Positions 36,238 through 48,186 of a stretch of DNA of 64,000 nt are shown piece after piece. The DNA is from Crambe crambe (Eukaryota; Porifera; Demospongiae; Poecilosclerida; Crambeidae), in assembly GCA_963924555.1 (NCBI GenBank), contig OZ004586.1, positions 2,624,501 through 2,688,500 on the forward strand. The letters are read 5' to 3'. The position numbers and the translations under genes are program-made. The notes under the pieces are model-generated. The model worked only from the letters and a program-made list of their open reading frames with translations, was not told the DNA's origin and made no database searches. The stretch's first letter is position 1. Every line of letters begins with the position of its first letter.

Positions 36238-36970
36238 TGAGATGAGTTGAGACACAAGTATTTCCCCCTGCAGTAATTATGTCAGATAAGGTCATCATTG
36301 AACATATTTTCAATAGTTAGTAGTTACATGCCAATAGCTATGAACATGGAGTGTCCATATAGTTACAATATGTAGTGAGACCTTTTGTACTATGTACTGT
36401 TTGTTGTACCTGTGTGGTAATCTGTAATCATGTAGTTAGTAACTAATGGTGTCCTGTTGTATCATGTTGTGTCATGTTGTATCACGGGACTTGACCATAT
36501 GCTGTGTGTTAGAGCCTGGGTACGAGGCTTGCCATGTGTGTGCTTTCTCTATCATTATGTATATCTTAATTAATCTACTGAGTAATTGCCAATACTGTAC
36601 ACATTGTATTTCTGTGTAGTGTGAGTGTTTATGAATCATGATAAAGCAATACAGTAGAACCTCTGAAATAAAAAAAAGACACTCTAGGGGACAGCCATTT
36701 TGTCCCAGCCTCATAGGGAGGATGTGCTCTCTTTGAAGAGTAAAAATGTATAAACACCAAGAATTATAGCTAGACACACAACAGATATAAGAGAGGAGCA
36801 CTCACATGGTTTAGCTAAGTGTAGTTTGATCAGGGAAATTAGCAGGTGAAGTGAACTTAGGAGTACTACCAGCAAGGTTAGAAGATACAGGACAAGGAGA
36901 TAATTATAATTTATGAAATGATCAAACATTCCTGTGACACACAATGTGCTAGCTAGCTAACTAGTCTATT
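36238..36970. other. duplicated GPCR 3' flank
   Basis: Second copy of 6841-7380, with an extra AT-rich insertion at about 36380-36600. No gene. Confidence 0.65.
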
Positions 36971-36974
36971 AGCT

Positions 36975-37300
36975 ATTTTGTCGGAATACTTGTGTTAGAA
37001 AAGGGTCCAGTGTCAGCAACTCTGAAGGTGTAGTTTGTGTAAGGAGTGAATCCACTAGTTGTGAAGGTCATATTATCCACCACACTAGGGATCAGAGAAC
37101 CTCCCACTTCTTGGTGATTGGACCATTACTTTCAATACATTCAATTTCTGTCCAGGACACACTAACACTTCTGGAGGTGGCATTGATTGCAATGATTATA
37201 GCCATAATATGAGAGTCATAAGAGTCAGATACCAACTGCAGTGTGATGAAGTCTGTCATGGAATTAAGAGTTGCATCGAATTTACTTAGCCCCCAGTCCC
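36975..37300 (-). pseudogene. inverted FN3 exon remnants
   Basis: On the minus strand this reads as the fourth and third FN3-like exons of the array (ATTGAATGTATTGAAAGTAA, VSVSWTEIECI-like). It lies in opposite order and orientation to the surrounding genes. A local inversion since the duplication explains why the matching piece at 7541 is on the plus strand. Confidence 0.6.
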
Positions 37301-37511
37301 CATTGTTCTGCCTATAAAGGACCCTCCCTCCCGATCTCCAGAAGAGGACACAATATACAACCTCTCAGAGTGTTTGTGTGTGTGTTTGGTGTTTAAGAGG
37401 AAATAAAAAAGAAAGTAAGAAAGTTTTAAGGTTGTGTGTGTGTGTGTGTGTCTGTGTGTAGGATATGGTTTATAGCTGCAGCTAATGAGAATATGAACAT
37501 TGCTGTTGCTG

Positions 37512-37871
37512 CAGAGGTGTTGGAAGCAAGATTCGATTGGTCAGGCCCGAAATTGAAATGTAATCCCACAACCAAACAATTTGCTATAGCTATTCATAGG
37601 ATACTTCTAAAGTTCACACACAATGGTTCTCTCTCATCCTAGACATGTTTAAAGATATTATCATGTAATGAGATGGTGAAGGAGGATTGAAGAAAAACTG
37701 GCAACCCAAGTGACCCCGCAACCCACCAGCTGAGTTGAACCTGCAGCAACTGACTTTAGCCGTCATAGCCACAGGACCCAACCGAAAAAGTTACTGATTC
37801 ATAGCCACATAATAAATTAAAATATTGGTCAGGCCTGGGCCTGACTGGCCTTACCTGTTCCACCGCCTATG
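37512..37871. mobile_element. hAT-like MITE, longer version
   Basis: CAGAGGTGTTGGAAGCAAGA at the left and TGTTCCACCGCCTATG at the right are inverted relatives. GGTCAGGCC occurs just inside both ends. The copy A region (7714) gives the empty site GTTGCTGTTATACTC. Same family as 32501-32713. Confidence 0.75.
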
Positions 37872-38281
37872 TGCTGTTACATATTTTTATCTTGACTGTC
37901 TTACTCTCCACTGGTATCTTTCTCATCATTACCTATTCTGTCTACCATTGCCTGCAAAAGAAAATGAGACAGCAGTTAGAACCATTTCTGTACCCACATA
38001 GCTACTGTATATTTATTATCCCTTTGAACTTTAGGAATGAACCACCTAAAAATGATCATTATGAAACTGTTACCTCTAAGTAAGTCTACAATTATTATAT
38101 GGCTATGTAAATGTGTATACAAAAGATTAAAGCTGACAGTTTTCATAATAAGACCCCTTCTTCTAGGGAGAAACTATACTATATCGTCGTACGTATATTC
38201 TATTTACAGAGGGGATGGAAATGGACATCTGTGTGGCATATGGACATGTAACAACAATGACAGAAACTTCTTCCGATTGAG
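37872..38281 (+). pseudogene. TM and tyrosine-motif tail remnant, copy B side
   Basis: Counterpart of 7726-8108. Hydrophobic segment STGIFLIITYSVYHC, then NEPPKNDHYETVTSK with a GTAAGT donor at 38083. In the last exon (from about 38211) a 4-nt difference from the 8040 copy shifts VAYGHV out of frame. Confidence 0.45.
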
Positions 38282-38720
38282 TAGACGATAACATGAGTAG
38301 CCAGCCATGAAAATACATACTTGCTTTTTATATTATGCAGTTGCTTAATATTTATTCATATTTCGGACAATTTTCAGAGATATAATAGCTATCTACAATC
38401 ATAACAAATCATTATTGGGAATTTGAGTCCAGCTATAGCTTAGCTCTAAGATGATTATTATAGCGAGCTAGATAGCTACATTGTTGTAAAACATTATACC
38501 AACAATATTTACTTTCAACATGAATTTTCCCCAACACATATGGTAGCTAGTTAAGTGCATCACAATCATCTACATAGCTACATAGGAGGAGCTTGATTAA
38601 CTAGTTATAAGTAGCTACAGTATTCTCTTCATGATTTCGAATTGGACAAGTTTCATGTAGCCACAGAATTTAGCTGCAGCTAGAACATTTATAAAAGCTT
38701 TCTTCAACTCAGTCACTATG

Positions 38721-41700
38721 ATGTTATTTCTTATGTTTCTTATTTGTACTCTCACATCAGCAAGAAGTCAGAGTGAGTCACTTTGAAGATTCATGATATA
38801 TATTAGTTATAGCTACTGAGGGAGTACATACATATCTCAATGCATGCATGCCAACTGGAAATGCTAAATATTTGATTAGCAATGCAGGAATGATTAAGCA
38901 TGTGCCTATAGCTGTTATATATAGCAGTTAATGGACAGACATAGATTGCTTAGCTAGCTAAATATGATAAAGTTATTACATAAAATTACTGTGAAGACTT
39001 CATGGCTATAGACAGACTGGGATAGAAAGAGTGAGACCCTCTTGGACACCAAGAATATCGATTGATAGATAATATCAATTGGAAAAGAAATTATTTTTGA
39101 TGGAATACCAAGTGAAGAAACTTCCAGGGAAATACAGCAGTATCCTGGGGTGGTTAAATAATTATAATCTGCTTGGATATGATCCGTCTCATTTGTATTG
39201 ATTATTCATATAGCTACTGATCACATATCACTAGAGCAAACTGGACGAATAATTGGTGTTATCATTTTAATTACTATTGATCTTCTTTTGGTTGTGGTTG
39301 GAATTTTTCTTGGCTTCTGGTTGAAGAGGTATTATAGTACGTAGCCATGTATAACTGTACGTAATACATCACATTAATGCAGGAAAATGAACAAAATATA
39401 TGATGATAAAAATGGTGTAGCAAGCAATTCCAGGCCACCTGATTCACTGGCTATGATGGAGGAATATGCAGGTTTATGAATAGCAGCAGCTGCTATAAAA
39501 ATTTCCCAATAAAATACTAAATGCATGTCTAGCTATACCTCATGCTGATAATGTGTGTGTACATACAGTCATATCTATGTAACATTTTGACTCAACTTGG
39601 ATTCAATTTCTATAGACTTGTGTATCTTACTTATAATTCCAGGTCCTGTGATTGCGGACTTTCCTGTGGATAAGCATTTAACTGAAGGTGAAAGTGTAAT
39701 ATTCAAGACTGTAGTGAGTGGGAATCCTGAGCCTACCCTTATCTGGTACCACAAAGGGATTGAGCTGAAGTCTGACTATGCAGTGGAGATTCAACCAAGT
39801 GGTGTTCTCTCCATAGTGTCTGCTGAACTCAAGCACAGTGGAGTCTACAAGTTACAGGCCAGGAACTCAAGTGGTACAGCTGAAAGAGAAGTAGAACTTA
39901 CCGTGAGGCCAGATGATGAAAAAAAAAATCCTGTTAAAAAAGAAGCAATCAAATTGGTGCCTATTCCAGTGACAGAATTTGGAGAGTATGTGGCAGTGAA
40001 TCATTCCCACTCTGACGCAGGATTCAGGAATCAGTTTGAGGTAGCCGCGTACATATGTTGTTATTGTATTTGAATCAATGAATGTTTGTAGAGTCTTGAC
40101 AGTGGTGATGAGCATCCTAAAACAATTGGATTGCTCAAGGAAAACAAAAAGTTGAATCGATTTGCAAATATCACTGTGTGTGAGTGAGACATACATGATA
40201 ATCATTGGGTAGAGAGTAGAACTATTTGATTCTTCTATTCTCCTACAGATGATCATAATCGCATTGAGCTCAATGCTATTCCAGGCTATGATGGTTGTCA
40301 GGGAGGATTCATCAATGCATGCTATATTGAAGTGAGTCATAATACTACATAAAAATATTTACCAATTGTATGATAAATACATTGCATTGGTTTTGCATAG
40401 GGATACTCACAATCATTGAAATTCATTGCAACACAAGGTTAAAAAAAAGATTCACGCATCATTCGTGATTTTCATGATTTTTTTTTTTGTGAAGGTCCTA
40501 AAAACTACATGCTTGTTGACTTTTGGCAATTAATTTGGCAAGAGAGACCCCCAACTATTGTCATGGTAACCACCATCAGGGAAGGTAATAAGGTCAAATG
40601 TGAGCAGTACTGGCCAGACAGTGGGAGCAAGAATTACGGTCCCTTCAAAGTCACCATTACTGATTGCCAAGTGTTGGTTGATTATTGTATCCGAACTCTG
40701 GAAGTTACTGTTAGTGAAGACTTGTAGCTGTAGCTACATAGCTACGTAGTTAAATCTACACATTCTCACTCAATCATGCAGTTAGAAGGCAGTTCTGCAA
40801 GTCATCCTTGGAAACTGAAGCAGTTTCACTTCACGTCATGGCCTGACCATGGAGTGCCTGAATATGCCACTTCAATGCTGTCCTTTCATCGCAGGATCCT
40901 CTCACAGCATAAGAACAGAAGGGACCCCATGCTAGTACACTGTAGGTAAGTATGCATGGACACACATTAGTTAATACATGTATACATTTTTTTTCAGACA
41001 GTTTTTTATTTATGAGATGGAATTGAAAGTAGCCAGCATCTGTTGTTATTAGTCAAGTGTTGAAAGTAGCCAGCATCTGTTGTTATTAGTCAAGTGTTGA
41101 AAGTAGCCAGCATCTGTTGTTACTAGTCAAGTAGACCACAATAGTTTGCATAGCTGGTTATACCTACAGATTCTTTCTACCTAGAGCTAGTTACAAAGAA
41201 ATATTAACTTCAGCAAAATAATTGTATACAAGAAGATGTTTCAATGCCATCTGCTATTATTATTAATAATGACTCTAAGATTATGCAAACCAATGAAGCA
41301 AAATGAACTAATTTTGGACAGGTGTGCATGTTTTCAATGGTTTGGTATTCCCCTTTTAACACTTAGTAGCTACAAAGTGAAGTCTTGAATGTTTATACGT
41401 GCAGTGCTGGAGTGGGGAGAACTGGGACATTCATATGTATTGATATTGTTCTTGAACAAGTCGAGAAGGAAAACAAAGTGGACATTGCAGGGACCATCAA
41501 TAAACTGAGGCATCAGCGCATGAATATGGTCCAGACTCTGGTAAGATTGATGATCTAGTTGGAAATCTGGGTGGAGAAATAATACCATAGCTACATGATT
41601 ACATATAATCATACTTACAAAAATAGCTTCCTTTTCTGGTTGAAAATGTTACTTCCTTGTCAAGCATACAGTACTTCGATTTTCGTTCCTTACAGGAGCA

Positions 41701-43325
41701 GTATATGTTCATTCATGATGCTATCTTGGAGTCAGTGATGTGTGGAGACACTGAGATAAATGCGACTGACCTCAGATCCACATTGAACAGGAAAGACAAC
41801 TCACCGAAACTTGAAACACAATTTAAGGTCTAAAGAGATCGACTTCATAATTATTATTATTAGCTATATGCAATCTTCCTTTACAGGTATTAGATCTTGT
41901 ATCACCTAAACAGAGTGATGTCATATGCACTGCTGCACTCCAACACTCCAATAAAAATCGTCTCAAAGATTTCCTACCTTGTAAGTTTATCATCTCTAAA
42001 AAGGTAACTAGCTGTAATTGTCAATAATATTCTTAATGTAGCTGATAAGCACCGTGTAATTTTGAGTGGGGAGCATCCTGACTACATCCATGCTGTTGCT
42101 GCCAATGTAAGTTAGTATTGAAACTGGAGTGGATATAACTAAGCATCTTACACGAAGAGGGAATGGTCGAGAGATATCATTAATACATCATAGTATGTAT
42201 TTTATGCAGGCTTATAAGCAAAAGAAGGCTTATATCATAGCAGAGGCTCCAATGTCCTCCACCATCAGAAACATGTGGAAAGTCATCTGTGATAGGAAGT
42301 GTGGAGCAATCATCATGTTATCTGACCTTATTGAGAATGAAATGGTGCGTATTGTAAAGACGTATACGTACATTCCATAAGATGCATGTTGTGCTAGCTG
42401 GTGTGTGTCTATATGTGGGGGTGGGAAGGGGGTAAGAGAGGAGGAAACTGTTTAACAATCTCATACCTTCCATTAATGTTCCTGGCTGTTATAGCTACTT
42501 TTTTAGAATGATCATAGATGTTTTAGGCAATATAGCTACATACAATGATGCCCATGCATGATGATGGGAAATGAAGCTGATATAGCTTTATTATACAATA
42601 CTATATATTGCAGGAGAGTAGTTGCCAGTACTGGCCAGTGGAGGGGGAAATGGCTCAGTTTGGAGAGTTCGAAGTGGATCTAATTAATCAGGAGGAGTTG
42701 AGTGGGTTCACTGTCAGGACATTTGATATCATACTAAATAAGGTGGCATACACAAGATTATGCCTAAACTGACGACTTGACTATCTGTATTCCTCATTAT
42801 TACAGACTAAAAAGATCCATCAAGTAACTCAATTCCATATCACTTGCTGGAGACCAGATGGAGTGTGTTCCAACCTCAAAAGTGTGGTGAATGTCATAGA
42901 GGAGCTCTCTAAAATCCAAAGGAAGACAGGAAACAAACCTGTATTCATACATTGCAGGTTTATTTAATTAATGTAGTTAGCTACTTACAAGATACAATCA
43001 AGCTGTTGCTTAATACTCGATCTTGCTTCCTTTCTGATAGTGACACAGTGACCAGGAGTGGAATGTTCTGTGCCATAGCCACCATCATTGATCGATGCAA
43101 GACAGAGGGAGTGGTGGATGTCTTCCAAGTAGTCAAGGCACTTCGTGTCCAGAAACCAGGGGCTGTGCCCACTCTGGTGAGTTGTAGCTAGCCAGCTATA
43201 TGAATTCTGTTCACAATAGCTATTACTTCCCATGCATTATGCAGGTGAATTACAGGACCATTTTTGACGCTGTACTTAGCTTCTTGGACTCTTTCGATAC
43301 CTATACCAACTTTCAAAATATTTAA
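38721..43325 (+). CDS. receptor tyrosine phosphatase copy B, ectodomain lost
   Basis: The signal peptide exon 38721-38772 and the TM exon 39214-39328 are both compatible at phase 1. Only a damaged FN3 piece (38998-39170) lies between, so a splice skipping it would give SP-TM-Ig-D1-D2 of about 766 residues. Downstream exons all keep frame: 39383-39471; Ig-like 39643-40040; D1 40092-40179, 40249-40331, 40401-40437, 40495-40709, 40782-40945, 41405-41540, 41695-41826; D2 41887-41980, 42042-42106, 42210-42344, 42614-42742, 42806-42957, 43041-43176, 43245-43325. D1 has the WPD loop (SWPDHGVPE), [10 protein letters not shown], and NRF in place of the usual NRY. D2 has [10 protein letters not shown] and no normal WPD. 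It could be a pseudogene if the upstream splice does not occur. Confidence 0.6.
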
Positions 43326-43369
43326 ATAATCATTAATTTTTATGCTTGTCTATAAGACAGGCATTATTA

Positions 43370-43693
43370 GGCCACTATTAATAGAATGATTGTTTCCTGT
43401 CCACCGCCCGCGTATTGAAAATGTCACCGCATCAAAAAATATTACTGCCTATATAGCGCCTGCCATTGCTCATGCGCGCAGTAGAGCGCGCACATTTGGC
43501 TTCACATGCAGCTCTTTTTGGGAAAGCCCGTGGTGAATGACTAGTCTCGTGGGCCGCGAGACTAGTGAATGATGAAGACAGGACCCTTGAGACAAACAAC
43601 GAAGCAGTAATAGAATAATTATAATAACTGCCCGCCCGCAACACTTGTGGATATTTTCTTGGACAGGAAACTAGGATTCTATAAATAGTGGCC
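43370..43693. mobile_element. 324-bp TIR element, TTATTA duplication
   Basis: GGCCACTATTAATAGAAT at the left and ATTCTATAAATAGTGGCC at the right; the inner arms share GTTTCCTGTCC. TTATTA occurs at 43364-43369 and 43694-43699. The interior is GC-richer with CTAGTCTCGTGGGCCGCGAG. No ORF. Family not assigned. Confidence 0.8.
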
Positions 43694-43835
43694 TTATTAT
43701 AAACTTTATACCGTACTCGATGGATTTAAAGCGCCAGGAAAAATTAATTAGTTGTGACCTTGGAGCTCTAATTACAAGTAAAAAAAATATTTTCCACCAC
43801 ACGTGGCGCTTATATTAGAGTGGCGCTTACTAAAA

Positions 43836-44267
43836 ATGGGTGATTTTGATGCAAGTATTGTGAGTGTGGTCCGTGGATTTCATGTTTATATGTCACTTTG
43901 GACACCTGTTGTAGGTAACTAAAATGGGTATATGTTTATTATAGAATGATATGGTTAATTTTTAGGTGAGGTGCATACTACAGAACGGGAGCATGGGAAT
44001 CCTGAGGATCAATATGCTGTAGCAGTGATGAAGACTGGCATTGGTGTAGTTGGGCACATTCCAAGGGAAATATCAAAAACTTGTTGGATGTTCCTGGCTA
44101 GAGATGGAACAGAAATTTTGTGCAGAATCACTGGAAATAGACAGAGATCTGTTCTTCTGGAAGGAGGACTAGAGATCCCTTGTATATATACATTTAGAGG
44201 GAAAAAAAAACTAATTGCCAAACTTAGAACAATTTTGGAAGAGGCACAGTTCAAACTTATTGATTAA
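43836..44267 (+). CDS. HIRAN-domain protein carried by the transposon
   Basis: Exons 43836-43914 and 43966-44267 join in phase (GTAACT donor, TTTTTAG acceptor) to 126 residues. The HIRAN-like core is visible: RGFHVYMSLWTPVVGE, NPEDQYAVAVMK, VVGHIPREIS, CRITG, GLEIPCIYTFRG. HIRAN domains bind 3' single-stranded DNA ends in HLTF-type proteins. Here the domain stands alone. The two genes converge: the HIRAN stop lies 40 bp from the transposase stop. A role in transposition is inference. Confidence 0.75.
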
Positions 44268-44306
44268 ACATTTCATTTATCATCATTACTAGCTGCTATA
44301 TTATTC

Positions 44307-46135
44307 TTAACACGAAAAATCATGATCACTGCCAGACCATGGTTCAAATTCAGGAGCTGAAATAGAATCTGATTCTGTGGCAGTTGTATCTGGTTCATCA
44401 AAACTATCGTTAAGTAAGGAGTATGGCTCTAGATTAGATGTTGAATCTGCTGAAGTAGAAATGGTACCTGAAATTTCAGAACCATTGCCTTGAACATCGT
44501 CATCAGCATCATCATCATCAGAACTTTCAAATGGATCACCATCTGAATGAGGTTCTTGAAAACCCATAGCATCCCCAAATACCTCTCCAATAACTTCATC
44601 AATTTCTCTCCTGATCAAGTCATTTCTGATCAGTGCATCTTCATAGCCACCTAATGCATTGGATAGACCTGTTACTAAAAAAGATTTCTTCACAATACAT
44701 TTATTACTATCAATCATTCCATTTGCCTCCACGATCCACTCAACAATGCGTTGTTTAGATGGCTTAGCTGGATTACCACTATTGGTATTCTGTAACATAT
44801 AATCTTCCCATGAATGCCTCAAGTGGTTCTTGACTGGCTTGTTAATACTAACATCCAATGGCTGCAATACCGATGTTAATCCACCTGGAATGACTATAAT
44901 AGTAGTATTATACTGCTTGAATGAATCTTTTACAGCCTGAGTTGTATGAGCACTGAAACTGTCCAAAAAAAGTAAACTTGGGGCTTTTTTGGTGTACTTA
45001 ATCCACACTTCCTTGATCCATTTCAGCATTTGTCCCTCATCAACCCATGCTTTCTTTTGATAAGATATAATAGCATTATTCGAGGTAACACCACGAATTG
45101 ATCGAGCAGTTGTACCCTTAAATATTATCATTGGCGGCAACATGTCACCAGTTGCTGTACATGATAAGACAGCAGTAACACGACATTTTTCTGATTTGGT
45201 AGTGCGAACCTTTATAGATTTCTTCCCCTTTTTATCAATGGTTTTGCCTGGTATCATATCCATATATACAGGGGTTTCATCCATGTTTGCTATATAGGAG
45301 TATTGAAAATCACCATTTTGCCGAATATACTTCACTTCCTGTCTGAAATTAGTAAGTTTGCTCTCGAGATCAGCAGGGAGCATCTGAGCAATAGATGTCC
45401 GTGCTCGCATTACTAAATTGAAACGTCTACGAAAACCTTGAACCCAGCCATCAGAAGCCTTGAAATTAGGCAGTATAGGCTTAATTAAAGACAATGCCTT
45501 AGCCTTTAAGGAAAAAGTTGACACTGAAACATTGTTTACCTCTCTTTTTTCCAGAATCCATTTATATAACTCTTCATCGACCTCATGTGGGTATGTTACT
45601 TTCCTTCCTTGTCCTTTCTTATTCTTATGTTTGGATCGCCTTGTAATTTTAACCTTATCAAGATCCTCTTTTAGCCACCTTTGAGCATTTTTATGGTGAA
45701 TAGAATAGTGACGTGCTGCTGCTCTCGACCCATGGAACCTGGCATAGCGTGCAACTTTAGCCTTTTGAGCCCTGGTGTACCGTGTCCTCATTTGTTTTAT
45801 AGGACCTACAGCATAAGGCCAGTAGCTAGCTATTTAGTCTTAGATTCTAACTTAAACTTACTTTGCTGTTCACATGAAGGTGTAGCCTGAGATGTGACAA
45901 CAGCTTCCTTCTCCCCAACTCTGTCTCCAACAGGATCTTCAGGCCGCCGTAATGGTACTAGAACACTAGCCTGATCAGGTGATTCATCAATTCTAGTTCT
46001 CTTTCTAGGCCTACCAACTGGGCGCTTCTGTTTTGGCTGGCTTGTTCCTGCCTTATTGCGTAGGCCTTCTGAAACAGTCAGTGGGGCCAATTCAAAACTC
46101 TTCTTGAAATACTTGTGCAGAGTCTGAGACATCAT
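44307..46135 (-). CDS. pogo/jerky-family DDE transposase
   Basis: Exons 46135-45862 and 45805-44307 (donor GTAAGT, acceptor GCTGTAG) give about 590 residues. The first exon carries an AT-hook (KRPVGRPRKR). Then come an HTH (RYARFHGSRAAARHYSIHHK), a CENP-B-type HTH region (KASDGWVQGFRRRF) and a DDE_1 catalytic domain with Asp in NMDETPVY, LLFLDSFSAHT and VLQPLDVSINKP. The C-terminus is an acidic tail (DD-rich at about 44510). All expected parts are present and there is no stop, so it may be active. Confidence 0.88.
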
Positions 46136-46284
46136 GTCAAGTTGCAAGTTGGCTTTAAATCAGTAAGCGCCACCCAAAAATAATTCAAATTGCGCTTGGC
46201 GCTTTAATTGCAAAGGAAAGAAAAAAGAAATTTATAAAGTGGCGCTTATATTACAGTGGCGCTTTAAATCCATCGAGTACGGTA

Positions 46285-47516
46285 TGTAATTATGTAGTTG
46301 ATTGTGCTATTTCATTGCCACAGTTGCTAATCAGTACAGCATAATGAGTTGGTTAGTGAAGAAAATTTATATCTCATGACAAGAGACATGGGGCAGAAAC
46401 ATTCACTGGAGAAAGATAAAGCTTCCCTTGGGTAGGTAAGGGTCGCCGCTACGCCAGGTTTTTTTTTCTTTAGCAGAGATGCATACTTTCTTGGGATGAT
46501 AGGCGAGAAATTGCGCCCTCGCAAAAAGCGCCCGGCTGTTGGGTTGGTACAGGGTCGCTTGCTCTGCATGCGTAGCTAGCTAGCTTTCAGAGAGTGCGCT
46601 AGCACTCTCTAAGTAGGGATGGCAGGTCAAAGGTCATAGGACTGTATAAACTAAAAACTCTTCTTTCTCTTCTACCCTTACTCTACAGGTTCTCACAAGT
46701 CCTGGCCCTATCCCTACATCTACACAGAAGACAGGACAATGTTCAATAATCTAAAATTCATTCTATAACATTTCAAAAAAAAAAACAAAACAAACGATTT
46801 CAAAAATTGACTTTTGTTCTATTATTTAACATAGCTAATAGCTAATCTAAATAAGATTGCCGCCCTGACTTACTGGCCATATTAAATTATCAAAACTCTG
46901 TTCGGGCCATCCGTTAGAGCGGCACCTAGAGGCTGATCTTTTGCTATTAGTTTTGACTACAGTTCGATTTCACAATTCAGTGATATCGGCAGCACTCACA
47001 ACACTAGCTACGCCATTTTTTGAAGGGGCGGGGCCGCGTAAGGCTGAAATCAGGTTGGAGGCACACACACTGGCATGGTGAAGTGAGCAGACTACATACA
47101 GCAATGTAGGATGAGCATCTATACTGAGGAGTGGCTGGAACATCTGACAGGTTGGAGGCACTGGCATGGTGAAGAATCATGACATCTGACCAGAACTAAA
47201 CTCTAGCAGGCTCGACTTCATCTTAATACCATGACTATTTTGTTAGTAGCTAATGCTATTAAGTTTACCTAAATTTCAATAAAAATATTGAGGAATCAGT
47301 ATGGTTGGAGCCCGGCTAGCCTCTGCCATGCACATATTACTTATCTACATTGCTGTTGCTGTAAAGTTTGATATTGAACAATACACGAACTTTGTTATAA
47401 ATAGCTAATACTTGATCACCAGTTCTACACACCTACAAAAGAAGAAGATAAAAGATAGATTAAAAAGGTTGTTGTGAATTTTTACATCTACCTAATTACA
47501 AAGAAAAAGAATGGAA
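46285..47516. other. 3' flank shared with copies A and C, then spacer
   Basis: GAGTTGGTTAGTGAAGAAAA (46345) and GGTCGCCGCTACGCC (46440) recur near 35710/35860 and in part near 58255. This marks the end of the duplication unit. From 46600 to 47516 no gene is seen. AGGTTGGAGGCAC occurs at 47053 and 47148. Confidence 0.55.
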
Positions 47517-47973
47517 ACAAGTGAGTGCAAAAAATTTCTTCTAAATAAAAAGTGAAGTAGGGATAGCAATAAAATTTAGCTGCATTAGCTATTACTATTC
47601 CTATCACTCCTAGCCCTCCTAATTTCAATAGCTAACCACACCTACTTCTCTCACCCTAAGTGAGTCAAGTAACCCCTTACCCATACCCACAGCAATATTA
47701 CAAAATATTACTATTCCTACTTCACTCCTAGACCTATCACCACACCCATTTAGGAGGCCTAGGAGTGAAGTAGGAATAGTAATATTTTGTAATATTGCTG
47801 TGGGTATGGGTAAGGGGTTACTTGACTCACTTAGGGTGAGAGAAGTAGGTGTGGTTAGCTATTGAAATTAGGAGGGGTAGGAGTGATAGGAATAGTAATA
47901 GCTAATGCAGCTAAATTTTATTGCTATCCCTACTTCACTTTTTATTTAGAAGAAATTTTTTGCGCTCACTTGT
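47517..47973. mobile_element. 457-bp foldback element
   Basis: Arms of about 213 bp (47517-47730 and 47760-47973) are almost perfect inverted copies, with a loop of about 29 nt. Ends CAAGTGAG-x-GCAAAAAATTTC. Internal AATATTGCTGTGGGTATGGG and its complement are diagnostic. A truncated relative is at 17478-17755. It lies about 0.2 kb upstream of the copy C start codon. Confidence 0.9.
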
Positions 47974-48186
47974 AATTATAGCTATAGATAATTATGGGCG
48001 CGCATTATAAAACCACACGCTAAGTGTTTACGTAATTTTATGTCATAAAACGTCATTTAATAATATTCATTGATTTCTAGTGCACAACTCGCGTTCCAAT
48101 CATTGGACAAGTTTCACGAGCCACAGAGTTTAGTTAACTACAGTTAGAAGAAAGCTCTTACTAATTTTCTTCAATTCAGTCATATC

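Larger units (their letters stand above)
43711..46282. mobile_element. complete pogo/jerky-type transposon
   Basis: 2,572 bp with perfect 26-bp terminal inverted repeats (CCGTACTCGATGGATTTAAA...) flanked by TA. Subterminal TGGCGCTTATATTA repeats lie at both ends. It contains a two-exon DDE transposase on the minus strand and a divergent two-exon HIRAN gene on the plus strand. Its right flank resumes the copy A 3' flank (ATTATGTAGTTGATTGTGCT), so it inserted behind copy B. Intact ends and ORFs suggest recent activity. Confidence 0.92.

Noticed and set aside
38998..39170. A usable FN3 exon in copy B
   Set aside because: Compared with A it has a 2-nt insertion, an internal deletion and in-frame stops, and lacks its normal donor.
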